Shown here piece after piece: positions 33,147 to 40,260 of a stretch of DNA of 40,260 nucleotides (the first letter of the stretch is position 1; each line of letters opens with the position of its first letter). The DNA lies in NCBI GenBank assembly GCA_016935665.1, contig JAFGQN010000021.1, forward strand, positions 1 to 40,260, given 5' to 3'. The position numbers were made by a program, and so were the translations under genes. The notes below the pieces were generated by a model. That model did no database searches and had not been told where the DNA came from. It worked only from the letters and a program-made list of their open reading frames with translations. The stretch is from Deltaproteobacteria bacterium (GTDB taxonomy: Bacteria > Myxococcota_A > Polyangia > JAAYKL01).

Positions 33147-35618
33147 ATGCGACTTCGAAACAGTTCAAAAACGGCCCTTATCCATCACAATGTACCGTTC
33201 TCTTTCAGCGAGGTCATCGCCTCAATCCACCTCCTGGCCCAACGGATTCCGCAGAGTACCACAAAGGTGGCCATTCTCTGTGAAAACAGGCCCGAGTGGG
33301 TATACGCGCTTTACGCCATATGGGTTAACAAGTGCGTGGCGGTTCCGATAGATGCACTGAGTACTGCCGAAGAAATCGCCTATATTCTGAAAGACTGCAC
33401 TCCGGAGGTGCTTTTTGTTTCGAGCGACCTTGTGGCCAGGGCCAATGAAGCCTTCTCCCTGTTGGCGCATCCTCCCGAGCTGCAATTACTCGATGACCAA
33501 CTGCAGAACGCGACAGTTGCGGGTGACAGTCCCGGAGAAGACATTTCGGTCCATGACCAGAACGCAACCGCGTTAATCATATATACATCCGGAACCACCG
33601 GATCCCCCAAGGGCGTCATGCTCTCGTTTGCCAATCTGGCCTTCATGGTGGAAGCCGTCACCGGTAATATATACCAGAGTTCCGACCGGGTCATGGCCCT
33701 GCTCCCTCTGCACCATATTTACGCACTCCTTGGAACCGTACTCATCCCCCTGGGAATCGGCGCCACCACCGTTTTCTGTCCGTCACTGTTGTCAGAGGAT
33801 ATTCTCCACACACTGAAGACATCTCGAATCACAATCATCATTGGCGTTCCCCGCCTCTATGAAACCATCATCCGGGGAATCCGCGCAAAGATCAATCAGT
33901 CCGCCGTTGCGCGCATGTTTTTTTCCGTTGCGAAAAAAGGGAAGTCTCCGGCCATTTCAAAACTGCTCTTCGGCAGCGTGCATCGAAAATTCGGAGGGAA
34001 GGTCAAGTACCTCATCAGTGGTGGTGCCGCACTCGATGCCAACATCGCTTCAGATTTTCAGACCATGGGATTCGAAATTCTGGAAGGGTACGGAATGACC
34101 GAAACCTCCCCCATGATTTCATTCAGCCACCCGGGAAAAGCAAGGCCGGGAAGTGCCGGTTTCGTACTGCCCGGCGTCGCGGTGCAGGTGATGGATGGAG
34201 AGATCTGCGTCCAGGGACCGAATATCATGCAGGGGTACTACAACCGCCCCGAAGAAACCAACGATGTCATCGCGGATGGGTGGCTGCATACCGGCGATGT
34301 GGGTCACGTGGACGAGGCGGGATATCTGTATATCACCGGACGCCGCAAAGAGATTATCGTCCTGTCCAATGGCAAAAACATCAACCCCGAAGAGATGGAG
34401 AAAGCCTTTCTCCACGCCAATCCGCTTTTCACCGACATGGGAATATACACAGGAGACGACCGCCTGCGGGCAATTCTCACCGGCACCGCTCAGATTCACA
34501 AAGGTTCGGCATTCGCCTCGCCAGACGCCCTGTGCAAGGCGGCAATTGATGACTGGAACAGAAAGTCGTCGCCGTACAAACGACTTTCGGGGTTTACATT
34601 CACCGAAAAGGAACTGCCGCGCACCCGCCTTGGTAAACTGAAGCGATTCGATTTGCCGGCCATGGCGACCACCATCGATCGCGCCGGTGAAAGACAGGTG
34701 CCGGACCCCGATTTCGCCGACTATTTCAAAATCAAAGCCTTTCTGGAAGCGGAGACGGGAAAACCGGTTTTTGCAGGGGACCACCTGGAGATCGATCTGG
34801 CGCTGGATTCTTTGGCCAAAGTCTCGCTGCAGAGTTTTCTTGACTTCGCCTTTGGCATGCATCTCTCCTCTGACGAGATAGACAACCTGAGCACCGTATC
34901 GGCCCTGGCCTACCATGTACGGGAGCACAAACAACATACGAACGAAGGGATAACCGACTGGAAGAGCATCATCAACGAACAGGTAACCGTCTCCCTGCCT
35001 CGTGCCGCACTGACTCTGAAGCTATTTCACATAACAGCCAAAGCGTTTATCCGATTTCTGTTCCGACTTCGAGTCACCGGCGAAACGGAATTGCCAAAAG
35101 CGCCATGCATTCTCGCCCCCAATCATCAAAGCGCCATGGACGGACTGATCGTTGTCGCGCCACTCTCCACCCAAACCATGTACCGCACCTATTTTCTGGC
35201 AAAAATAAATCACATCCGAAATCCCCTGCTGCGCAGACTGGCAGACACGAACAACGTGATCATCGTGGATGTAAAGAATAATCTGAAAGACTCAATTCAA
35301 CGACTGGCATCAGCCCTGCGTAAAGGAAGCAATGTTATCATTTTTCCAGAAGGCACCCGCAACAGTGACGGTCGTCTGGGATTGTTCAAAAAGACCTACG
35401 CTATCCTGAGCAGAGAACTGAATGTGCCGGTTGTCCCCGTGTGCATCAGCGGCTCCGGCAAAGCCCTGCCTTCAAAATCCCGTATTCCGCGGTTCTTCTC
35501 CCGCATTTCGGTGGACTACCTCCCCCCTGTCTACCCCGGACAACGGACCGTGCAGGAAATCAACGATCAGATTCACCGACTGATCGCCGAAAAACTGAAC
35601 TCTCCCTCCAATGGGTGA
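33147..35618 (+). CDS. Acyl-CoA/ACP synthetase - carrier protein - PlsC acyltransferase fusion
   Basis: A 823-residue three-domain enzyme. Residues about 1-510 are an AMP-forming acyl-activating domain: IIYTSGTTGSPKGVML (P-loop), EGYGMTETSP, GWLHTGDVG and ITGRRKEIIVLSNGKNINP with the late Lys region. Residues about 525-600 are an acyl-carrier domain with the phosphopantetheine site DLALDSLAKVSL (S555). Residues about 630-823 are a PlsC glycerolipid acyltransferase with NHQSAMD (H660, D665) and FPEGTRN (E735-G736). The fusion resembles Aas (acyltransferase/acyl-ACP synthetase) with domain order reversed and an ACP inserted, so it can in principle load a fatty acid on its own carrier and pass it to a lysophospholipid. 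No TM span is strong. ATG at 33147, AGGAT upstream. Confidence 0.93.
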   Translation: MRLRNSSKTALIHHNVPFSFSEVIASIHLLAQRIPQSTTKVAILCENRPEWVYALYAIWVNKCVAVPIDALSTAEEIAYILKDCTPEVLFVSSDLVARANEAFSLLAHPPELQLLDDQLQNATVAGDSPGEDISVHDQNATALIIYTSGTTGSPKGVMLSFANLAFMVEAVTGNIYQSSDRVMALLPLHHIYALLGTVLIPLGIGATTVFCPSLLSEDILHTLKTSRITIIIGVPRLYETIIRGIRAKINQSAVARMFFSVAKKGKSPAISKLLFGSVHRKFGGKVKYLISGGAALDANIASDFQTMGFEILEGYGMTETSPMISFSHPGKARPGSAGFVLPGVAVQVMDGEICVQGPNIMQGYYNRPEETNDVIADGWLHTGDVGHVDEAGYLYITGRRKEIIVLSNGKNINPEEMEKAFLHANPLFTDMGIYTGDDRLRAILTGTAQIHKGSAFASPDALCKAAIDDWNRKSSPYKRLSGFTFTEKELPRTRLGKLKRFDLPAMATTIDRAGERQVPDPDFADYFKIKAFLEAETGKPVFAGDHLEIDLALDSLAKVSLQSFLDFAFGMHLSSDEIDNLSTVSALAYHVREHKQHTNEGITDWKSIINEQVTVSLPRAALTLKLFHITAKAFIRFLFRLRVTGETELPKAPCILAPNHQSAMDGLIVVAPLSTQTMYRTYFLAKINHIRNPLLRRLADTNNVIIVDVKNNLKDSIQRLASALRKGSNVIIFPEGTRNSDGRLGLFKKTYAILSRELNVPVVPVCISGSGKALPSKSRIPRFFSRISVDYLPPVYPGQRTVQEINDQIHRLIAEKLNSPSNG

Positions 35619-35645
35619 CGCGATGGCAGTCGGGTTCAGTTTTTT
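35590..35645 (+). terminator. Possible terminator after the acyltransferase fusion
   Basis: AAAAACTGAAC at 35590-35600 is the exact reverse complement of GTTCAGTTTTT at 35634-35644, with a 33-base loop and a T run at the end of the stem. The large loop and the overlap with the last codons of the gene weaken the call. Confidence 0.35.
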
Positions 35646-35792
35646 CTCCGGGAACGCAGCGCTCCAGCCCCGCAACCTGCCTGAAAGAAGCCGGGCACAG
35701 GCCTTTGGATTTTATTGGTACTATTCGATCCCGATTCCGAATGGTGATTATTGTTTTATGGGCTATACACGCTGCGAGGAGCAAAAACTGAA

Positions 35793-37133
35793 ATGAATAC
35801 ACTATCTGATTTTTTTACATATTTTCTAAGTTTTCAATCTTATGTAATGTTGCCAATTATCGTTTTTATTCTGGCAATGATTTTTCGCATAAAATTTGTG
35901 GTTGCGATTAAATCTGCATTGCAACTGGGTATTGCGTTTATTGGCATTTTCATGACATTCGATTTTTTTGTGAGTTTTGTGAATCCCGCCATGAAAGCGT
36001 TAATCGAAAACTCAGGATTAAACATGCCAGTCCTCGATACAGGTTGGCCTCCCCTGGCAGCCATTGCCTGGAGTTATGACTGGGCGCCGATTCTGCTCCT
36101 CATTTTTATGGCAATAAATGCGGTTTTGTTGGTTTTGCGTTTAACCAGCACCATCAATATCGACATCTGGAATTATTGGCATGTAATTTTTTTGGCGGCA
36201 CTGATTCATTTTGCAACCGGAGAAGTGTGGATGGCTATCGTTTTTGCCTCCATCAGCTTCATACTGGTTTTAAAACTGGCGGAATGGAGTGCACCGCTGA
36301 CCAATAAACTGTCTGGAATGAAAGGGATCTGCATTCCTCATCTTTCCGGGATTATCCACTTTCCGATTGCGGTTTCACTGAACTGGCTGCTGGATAAAAT
36401 TCCATTTCTTCGCAAGTCAAAATCTGATCCGGAAACAATGAAGAAAAAGTTGGGCCTGCTGGGAGAACCCATGATCCTGGGACTGATCATGGGCGTTGTT
36501 CTCGGGATCTTTGCCGAATACGATGTTAAAGGCATCCTGAATATTGCCTTTCAGTTTGCAGCAGTCATCTTTATATTGCCCATGATGGGTGGTGTCCTCG
36601 GATCTGCGCTTGTGCCTATTTCAGAAGGAATGAAGACCTTTATTGAGTCCAGATTCAAAAAAAGTTCTGGTACATTCATTGGCCTGGATGTGGCAATCTT
36701 ATTTGGAATCCCTTCTGTGCTGGTAGTCGCAATTTTACTGATGCCGGTTTCCATACTGCTGGCAATCGTATTGCCTGGCATCAATTTCATACCCATAGGT
36801 GATCTGACCAATTTACTTGTTCCGATAGGTATCATTTCTGTGGCAACCCGCGGGAATATGCTGAAGTCATTCCTCATTGGCATTCCTGTCGTTATCATTA
36901 ATCTGTATTACGCCTCCATGTTTGCGCCGGTGGTCACCGAAATGGCAGCGGCTACGAATTATACAATTAAAGGATATGATGGCGTATTCACCAGCTTTCT
37001 CGATGCCGGAAATCCATATCGCTCCTGGCTGACGAATCTGCTGCAGGGGGATACAACCAGTATCGCTCTTCTTCCCGCAGTGGTTGCTTTAATTATTTTC
37101 ACCTGGCGGATGAGCAAGAAATCCAACGCATAA
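35793..37133 (+). CDS. PTS EIIC, galactitol-type (GAT family)
   Basis: A 446-residue integral membrane permease of the phosphotransferase system. The ATG at 35793 (MNTLSDFFTYFLSFQSYVML) lies about 12 bases after GAGGAG. About ten to twelve hydrophobic helices are visible. Family landmarks include IIVFILAMIFRIKFVVAIKS near the start, FFVSFVNPAMKALIE, GWPPLAAIAWS, the H-x-x-G-x-x-H segment IPHLSGIIHFP and LLGEPMILGLIMG, as in GatC/SgcC transporters. EIIC needs EIIA and EIIB partners plus EI and HPr; none is encoded in the window. The gene is AT-richer than the neighbouring housekeeping genes and stands alone, so it looks acquired. It converges with the methyltransferase locus. Confidence 0.88.
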   Translation: MNTLSDFFTYFLSFQSYVMLPIIVFILAMIFRIKFVVAIKSALQLGIAFIGIFMTFDFFVSFVNPAMKALIENSGLNMPVLDTGWPPLAAIAWSYDWAPILLLIFMAINAVLLVLRLTSTINIDIWNYWHVIFLAALIHFATGEVWMAIVFASISFILVLKLAEWSAPLTNKLSGMKGICIPHLSGIIHFPIAVSLNWLLDKIPFLRKSKSDPETMKKKLGLLGEPMILGLIMGVVLGIFAEYDVKGILNIAFQFAAVIFILPMMGGVLGSALVPISEGMKTFIESRFKKSSGTFIGLDVAILFGIPSVLVVAILLMPVSILLAIVLPGINFIPIGDLTNLLVPIGIISVATRGNMLKSFLIGIPVVIINLYYASMFAPVVTEMAAATNYTIKGYDGVFTSFLDAGNPYRSWLTNLLQGDTTSIALLPAVVALIIFTWRMSKKSNA

Positions 37134-37161
37134 ACACATGGGGCGTATAACGACGTCCCCA

Positions 37162-37365
37162 TCAGGATTGTTTGCAGTTGGTGGCATCGGCGCTGTAGTA
37201 TCTGACGCGGACTGTCTTTGTGGCGTCGCCCTTGAATTTGATGACGGTGCGGCAGTTTCCAACCTTCAGTAAGCCCTTATGCGCCGCGTCATCAATTGAA
37301 TAGGCATAAATGCGCGGCCGGACAGAATGCTTAAGAGCAAGGTTCTCTTCAATGGATTTAGTCAT
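37162..37365 (-). pseudogene. Truncated start of a GIY-YIG/helicase restriction subunit
   Basis: The ATG at 37365 overlaps the end of the methyltransferase gene by eight bases. The first ~43 codons read MTKSIEENLALKHSVRPRIY and AYSIDDAAHKGLLKVG, which is the start of large T5orf172/GIY-YIG nuclease-helicase proteins that usually follow this type of Eco57I methyltransferase. Directly after LLKVG, where those proteins continue with Q-T-T-R-D-V-x-x-R, the sequence changes to an unrelated 25-residue tail (NCRTVIKFKGDATKTVRVRY and on) ending at 37162. The rest of the gene, normally more than 2 kb, is absent, so a deletion has fused its 5' end to other DNA. The nuclease function is lost. Confidence 0.7.
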
Positions 37366-38983
37366 CGTCAGAAGCTCCATTGATCTCCATCGGCCGGACA
37401 ACCTTTTCGATGAACGCAATTTCACTCTCTGAAATGCCATACTTCGCGTAAAGATCCTCGTCCGACCATTGTTTTGTCCAATCCTGAGTTGGTACGAAGG
37501 TATAAACCTTTCGTGTTGTGTCCTGGGATGGTTTGTGAAGGAGAATCAGAAGACGCGTCAGTCGACACGTAAGATAGGACAAAGCACTCTCAGCCTGACT
37601 TTGGGTATCAAATGGTCCAATGCACAAATATGTTTCTGATGATACGGTATTGGGCTCACCAAGGAATGGCGTACTAATAATTCTATGCGGATAGGTATCT
37701 CTGTTACCAGTCCCCGGTGCAGCCCTGCCTGCGAAAATCTTCCAGCAATCTATAAGGTGAGTACCGGTCGATAATTTACTTTTAGCAATGTATCCCGTAC
37801 CGCCATTCTGATAGACCTTTACATCATTAGCAGCTTTGGCAGTTTTGCCTTTGAACGTTGTTGTCAGTCCAAACGGTTTTCTGGAACTAACCAGCTGTTC
37901 GAATCGCTTTTCCATAGGCAATGACAGAGAGTTTGCTCCCTTGCTCTCTATGGCAGCTACTTTTCCAAGAATCGATACCCCTTCATTAAAACGAATGAAT
38001 ACGTCGACACCCTCTTCCAAGAGTGAGCGATTTGCCGACGACACAGGCCAATCTTTAAAGTGGGTGGTGACACGGCATTCCCCAGGATTATCGCGATCCC
38101 ATAGAAAGTAACAAATCCCTCCCTTGAGCCCAACTCCGGGAAAAACATCTGAGGCACTCAAAAAATCGTCAATTGAACGCAGATGTTCATCTGAAAGCAT
38201 CGATTTTCTAAAATCATCGAGACCTTTACCACCCGCGAACCAACGGGCAGGTATTACCATTGACAAATAGCGCGGCTCCAACGCCTTTGCTTGCTCTACA
38301 AAATGTTGGTAGATTGGAGCTGCGCTCTTTCCAAAACCTGAATCACTAAGCTGATACGGTGGGTTCCCAATTATTACATCAAACTGCATATCGTCTCCAG
38401 GCAACTCGGCCATCCGAGTTTTTATGTCGTAGGTGTGAATGAACGCATAAGCATGAGTTTCGAGGTTTTCATCCCGATCAAAAGTCGTCTGGCTTGCGCC
38501 ACAGTGGCTGCACTTACCTCCAACCCAGGTATGCTCTGTACGCGCGAACCATATATTGCCCTGTTCGTTGGATAAAGATTTTGCGATGGAGTGCGGTCCA
38601 TTGCCGTGCTTCGAACAATACACGCTGCGGCGCGCCGGCATACCGGTAAGTTTCGTGATGCCAATACCAAACACCTGCCTTGGCAGGATGTGGTCAACTC
38701 GCTTCTGAAGATCGGGAATTTCAGCGAAGAGGCCGTTGGTAAGACGACTGGTAATCTCACGAAGAAAAACCCCTGATTTTGTACATGGGTCCAGGAACCG
38801 AACCGATTTATCGGCCCAAATATTTGCGCCGTTACTGTTTGCCGCCCACGCGTCAGCGAGACTATCCAACATCCTGTTCGCAAACTTCGACGGCGTGAAC
38901 ACCTCATCATTGGAGAGATTGGCGATACACGTCAATACATCGGGGTTGCGGCCTTTGAGCGAAAAGGCTGCCTGACTTGTCAT
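37358..38983 (-). CDS. Eco57I-like DNA methyltransferase, large subunit
   Basis: A 541-residue N6-adenine-type methyltransferase. SAM motif I is VRFLDPCTKSGVFLREI (residues about 60-77); catalytic motif IV is DVIIGNPPYQLSD (N-P-P-Y) near residue 205. Between them sits a Cys/His cluster (YCSKHG ... GKCSHCG) that could bind zinc. The C-terminal half (YQNGGTGYIAKSKL; ETYLCIGPFDTQSQAESALS; LYAKYGISESEIAFIEKVVR) is the target-recognition-like part seen in this family. The protein is shorter than Eco57I (about 1000 residues) because no nuclease is fused. It starts in an ATGA overlap with the small methyltransferase gene and is followed by the truncated nuclease start. Confidence 0.9.
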   Translation of the reverse strand: MTSQAAFSLKGRNPDVLTCIANLSNDEVFTPSKFANRMLDSLADAWAANSNGANIWADKSVRFLDPCTKSGVFLREITSRLTNGLFAEIPDLQKRVDHILPRQVFGIGITKLTGMPARRSVYCSKHGNGPHSIAKSLSNEQGNIWFARTEHTWVGGKCSHCGASQTTFDRDENLETHAYAFIHTYDIKTRMAELPGDDMQFDVIIGNPPYQLSDSGFGKSAAPIYQHFVEQAKALEPRYLSMVIPARWFAGGKGLDDFRKSMLSDEHLRSIDDFLSASDVFPGVGLKGGICYFLWDRDNPGECRVTTHFKDWPVSSANRSLLEEGVDVFIRFNEGVSILGKVAAIESKGANSLSLPMEKRFEQLVSSRKPFGLTTTFKGKTAKAANDVKVYQNGGTGYIAKSKLSTGTHLIDCWKIFAGRAAPGTGNRDTYPHRIISTPFLGEPNTVSSETYLCIGPFDTQSQAESALSYLTCRLTRLLILLHKPSQDTTRKVYTFVPTQDWTKQWSDEDLYAKYGISESEIAFIEKVVRPMEINGASDDD

Positions 38984-39624
38984 GGGGATACCTCCAATGC
39001 AGCAGCAGCAATCTCGCCAATAGACATCGGCGGATAGGTTCGGGTCGGCTTAAAAATCTCATGCTTTGCTAGATGAGCAAAAAGAGACCCCTCTTTTTGT
39101 AAATCTGACATCTGCGTCAAAGTGTCCAAACGGAAATCTCTCCGCTGATACTTGCCTTTTCCTAAGTAGCCCCATTCGGCGAAAGTAATTGGCTGATCGT
39201 CGATGGTGCGCATCGTCAAAGCATCGCCATGAATAAGATTTTGCGAAAGCACATATGAGGCGGACCGATATAATTCATCCGACTCTTCCAGCGTTAAATA
39301 ATCCGCAAAAACCTCCAGCATGTTCGCCCGGCACTCAGCGATATTGTCCATCAGAAGTTCAATTCCATAACTGCACATCAACGCAAGAAGTGCGTAATGC
39401 CGTTTTTCAAAATCGGACTTTCCAAACTTTAGTTCAACCGCTGCAAGTTTGCGTTGCAATATTCGTATAAGAAAATTGCCGCTTCCGCATGCAGGCTCTA
39501 AAAAGCGCGAATCAATGCGCTCAGTCTCACCTTTAACAAGATCAAGCATGGCATCCACCATCCACGCTGGTGTGAACACCTCACCATGATCTGCGACACG
39601 TTTCTTTGATTTAATTAATTTCAA
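38980..39624 (-). CDS. N6-adenine methyltransferase-like small subunit
   Basis: A 214-residue protein with the N-6 methylase opening KRVADHGEVFTPAWMVDAML and SAM motif I SRFLEPACGSGNFLIRIL (residues about 40-57). Helices ALLALMCSYGIELLMDNIAE and the segment VLSQNLIHGDALT (motif III region) follow, but no N-P-P-Y motif IV is present, so on its own it is unlikely to be catalytic and probably acts with the large subunit. The start is a TTG at 39624 with AGGG six bases upstream; the ATG at 39628 is in another frame and stops quickly. The locus order small subunit, large subunit, nuclease-helicase is typical of this split restriction-modification type. Confidence 0.85.
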   Translation of the reverse strand: MKLIKSKKRVADHGEVFTPAWMVDAMLDLVKGETERIDSRFLEPACGSGNFLIRILQRKLAAVELKFGKSDFEKRHYALLALMCSYGIELLMDNIAECRANMLEVFADYLTLEESDELYRSASYVLSQNLIHGDALTMRTIDDQPITFAEWGYLGKGKYQRRDFRLDTLTQMSDLQKEGSLFAHLAKHEIFKPTRTYPPMSIGEIAAAALEVSP

Positions 39625-39900
39625 TCATAGCCCTGTTTTCAATATTTATACATTAATCACAGTATAAAAAAATCCGATACGGGAACGATAGAATATTGGC
39701 GAAATCATGCTAACCGATTCACTCCAATGATTCCGAACATCATTATCCAAAGATACCGGTGTAACACCCGCAGACATCCTACAATTGCCGAACGAAATTG
39801 AACAGTGCAACTTACTGTTTTTTATGGTGCATTACTCCGTTGTTCTCAAATGCTTATTATTTGCGTACTATTGAAAAACCAACCCGATACACCAAAAAAC
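39625..39900. other. Intergenic region before the tRNA fragment
   Basis: About 275 AT-rich bases upstream of the methyltransferase operon; it should contain that operon's promoter. I see no gene or clear promoter. Confidence 0.4.
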
Positions 39901-39936
39901 AAAAACCCCGTAACCCATCAGAATTACGGGGTTTTT
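39901..39936 (-). terminator. Strong hairpin terminator downstream of the tRNA fragment
   Basis: AAAAACCCCGTAA (39901-39913) and TTACGGGGTTTTT (39924-39936) pair perfectly over 13 bases with a 10-base loop. The T run works in both directions. It lies four bases beyond the tRNA 3' end on the minus strand and is most likely the original tRNA terminator. Confidence 0.88.
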
Positions 39937-39940
39937 AGCG

Positions 39941-39982
39941 AGCCAACACGGGGACTTGAACCCCGGACCTACGCATTACGAA
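39941..39982 (-). tRNA. 3' half of tRNA-Thr(CGT), probable attachment site
   Basis: On the minus strand the sequence reads anticodon loop TTCGTAA (39976-39982, anticodon CGT), 3' anticodon stem TGCGT, variable loop AGGTC, T arm CGGGG-TTCAAGT-CCCCG, acceptor 3' strand TGTTGGC and a discriminator T. The 5' side of the anticodon stem should be ACGCA but is CCTGA, and no D arm or 5' acceptor strand (GCCAACA) follows, so only the 3' half is present. No CCA is encoded (CGCT follows). Such halves are left at the far end of elements inserted by tyrosine integrases into tRNA genes. Confidence 0.8.
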
Positions 39983-40101
39983 TCAGGTTAAAAGTAGAAC
40001 TCAACAGTAATGTGCAGATAATAAAAGCAATGATTCTGGGAGGTTATGGTGTAGCGCTTTTCTGGTGATTACTGCCATTTACTGGTGAATCAAGGTGGCA
40101 A

Positions 40102-40131
40102 TTACCCCTCAGTTACCCCTCGGAACCCCTC
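40102..40131 (+). repeat. Three helically phased ACCCCTC repeats
   Basis: TTACCCCTC (40102), TTACCCCTC (40113) and GAACCCCTC (40123) are spaced 11 and 10 bases apart, one helical turn each. They lie 120 bases inside the presumed element end, where arm-type integrase or excisionase sites are expected. Confidence 0.55.
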
Positions 40132-40252
40132 AAAGCGAAAATTTCATTTTGCATGTTTCAGCAAGATGTGACCTTTGTATCCGTCCTGTGAACACGCGCG
40201 CGAGAAAATTTTTTTGATGGTGTAGATTCATGCCCGAAATGGAGGTGTGACA

Positions 40253-40260
40253 ATGAAAAA
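40253..40260 (+). CDS. Start of a gene running off the window
   Basis: An ATG at 40253 follows GGAGGTGTGACA, a strong ribosome site. Only the first two codons and part of a third (M-K-) are visible, so the product cannot be named. It would be the first gene inside the presumed element right of the tRNA fragment. Confidence 0.5.

Noticed and set aside
37136-37166. Hairpin ATGGGG...CCCCAT between the convergent EIIC and nuclease-fragment genes
   Set aside because: The stem is only six base pairs with no T tract, so not called as a terminator.
39805-40068. Plus-strand 87-codon frame across the tRNA fragment
   Set aside because: It runs antisense through the tRNA 3' half and the terminator, so it is not a gene.

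Overview
The window looks like a chromosomal segment of a Gram-negative bacterium with a Myxococcota/Bradymonadota-like (former deltaproteobacterial) gene content. The signs are lipoproteins whose acidic Asp/Thr/Ser-rich linker follows the lipidated Cys, von Willebrand A (VWA) lipoproteins, an IgGFc-binding-type surface protein, a beta-propeller (SBBP-like) lipoprotein, an FHA-domain membrane protein, a roadblock protein and a chemoreceptor with the [16 protein letters not shown] hairpin tip. This placement is inferred from protein style; there is no rRNA or other marker gene here.

Layout. 1-833: wreck of an IS66-type transposase. 900-1508: small membrane protein. 2001-8606 (minus): tetR-tolC-MFP-RND efflux operon with a perfect 20-bp palindrome in front of tetR. 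8752-13066 (plus): acidic coiled-coil protein, small coiled-coil protein, VWA membrane protein, MinD/ParA-like ATPase. 13155-15100: two lipoprotein genes, the second (VWA) on the minus strand. 15503-19041 (plus): five genes chained by ATGA overlaps: FHA membrane protein, TPR-like lipoprotein, CpaF/TadA-type ATPase, single-pass TM protein, lipoprotein. 19082-25384 (minus): chemoreceptor, tatB, an unusually long tatC, L,D-transpeptidase, PpiC-type lipoprotein and roadblock protein, probably one operon. 25622-28349 (plus): DJ-1/PfpI protein, recN, cyclic-nucleotide-binding-domain protein. 28480-32820: accessory region with a frameshifted TPR-like gene, a decayed IgGFc-binding gene, the propeller lipoprotein and a HigB/HigA-type toxin-antitoxin pair. 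33147-37133: acyl-CoA synthetase/ACP/acyltransferase fusion and an orphan PTS EIIC. 37162-39624 (minus): a two-subunit Eco57I-like DNA methyltransferase whose downstream nuclease gene survives only as its first ~45 codons. 39901-40260: terminator, 3' half of a tRNA-Thr(CGT) and phased repeats, i.e. probably one end of an integrated element that continues to the right.

How the genes work together. The strongest candidate for an undescribed system is 8752-19041. It has a Tad-like set of parts (CpaF ATPase, MinD/TadZ-like ATPase, TPR lipoprotein, VWA protein) joined to an FHA membrane protein, but no TadB/TadC platform, secretin, pilin or prepilin peptidase is present in the window. One membrane protein of the set carries two T-R-V motifs in its cytoplasmic tail that could be ligands of the neighbouring FHA domain. 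The second unusual item is TatC, which carries about 260 extra residues in the periplasmic loop between TM3 and TM4 and sits in an operon with envelope-maintenance genes. The right end and the 28-32 kb stretch show decay (frameshifts, nonsense codons, truncated genes) typical of accessory DNA.
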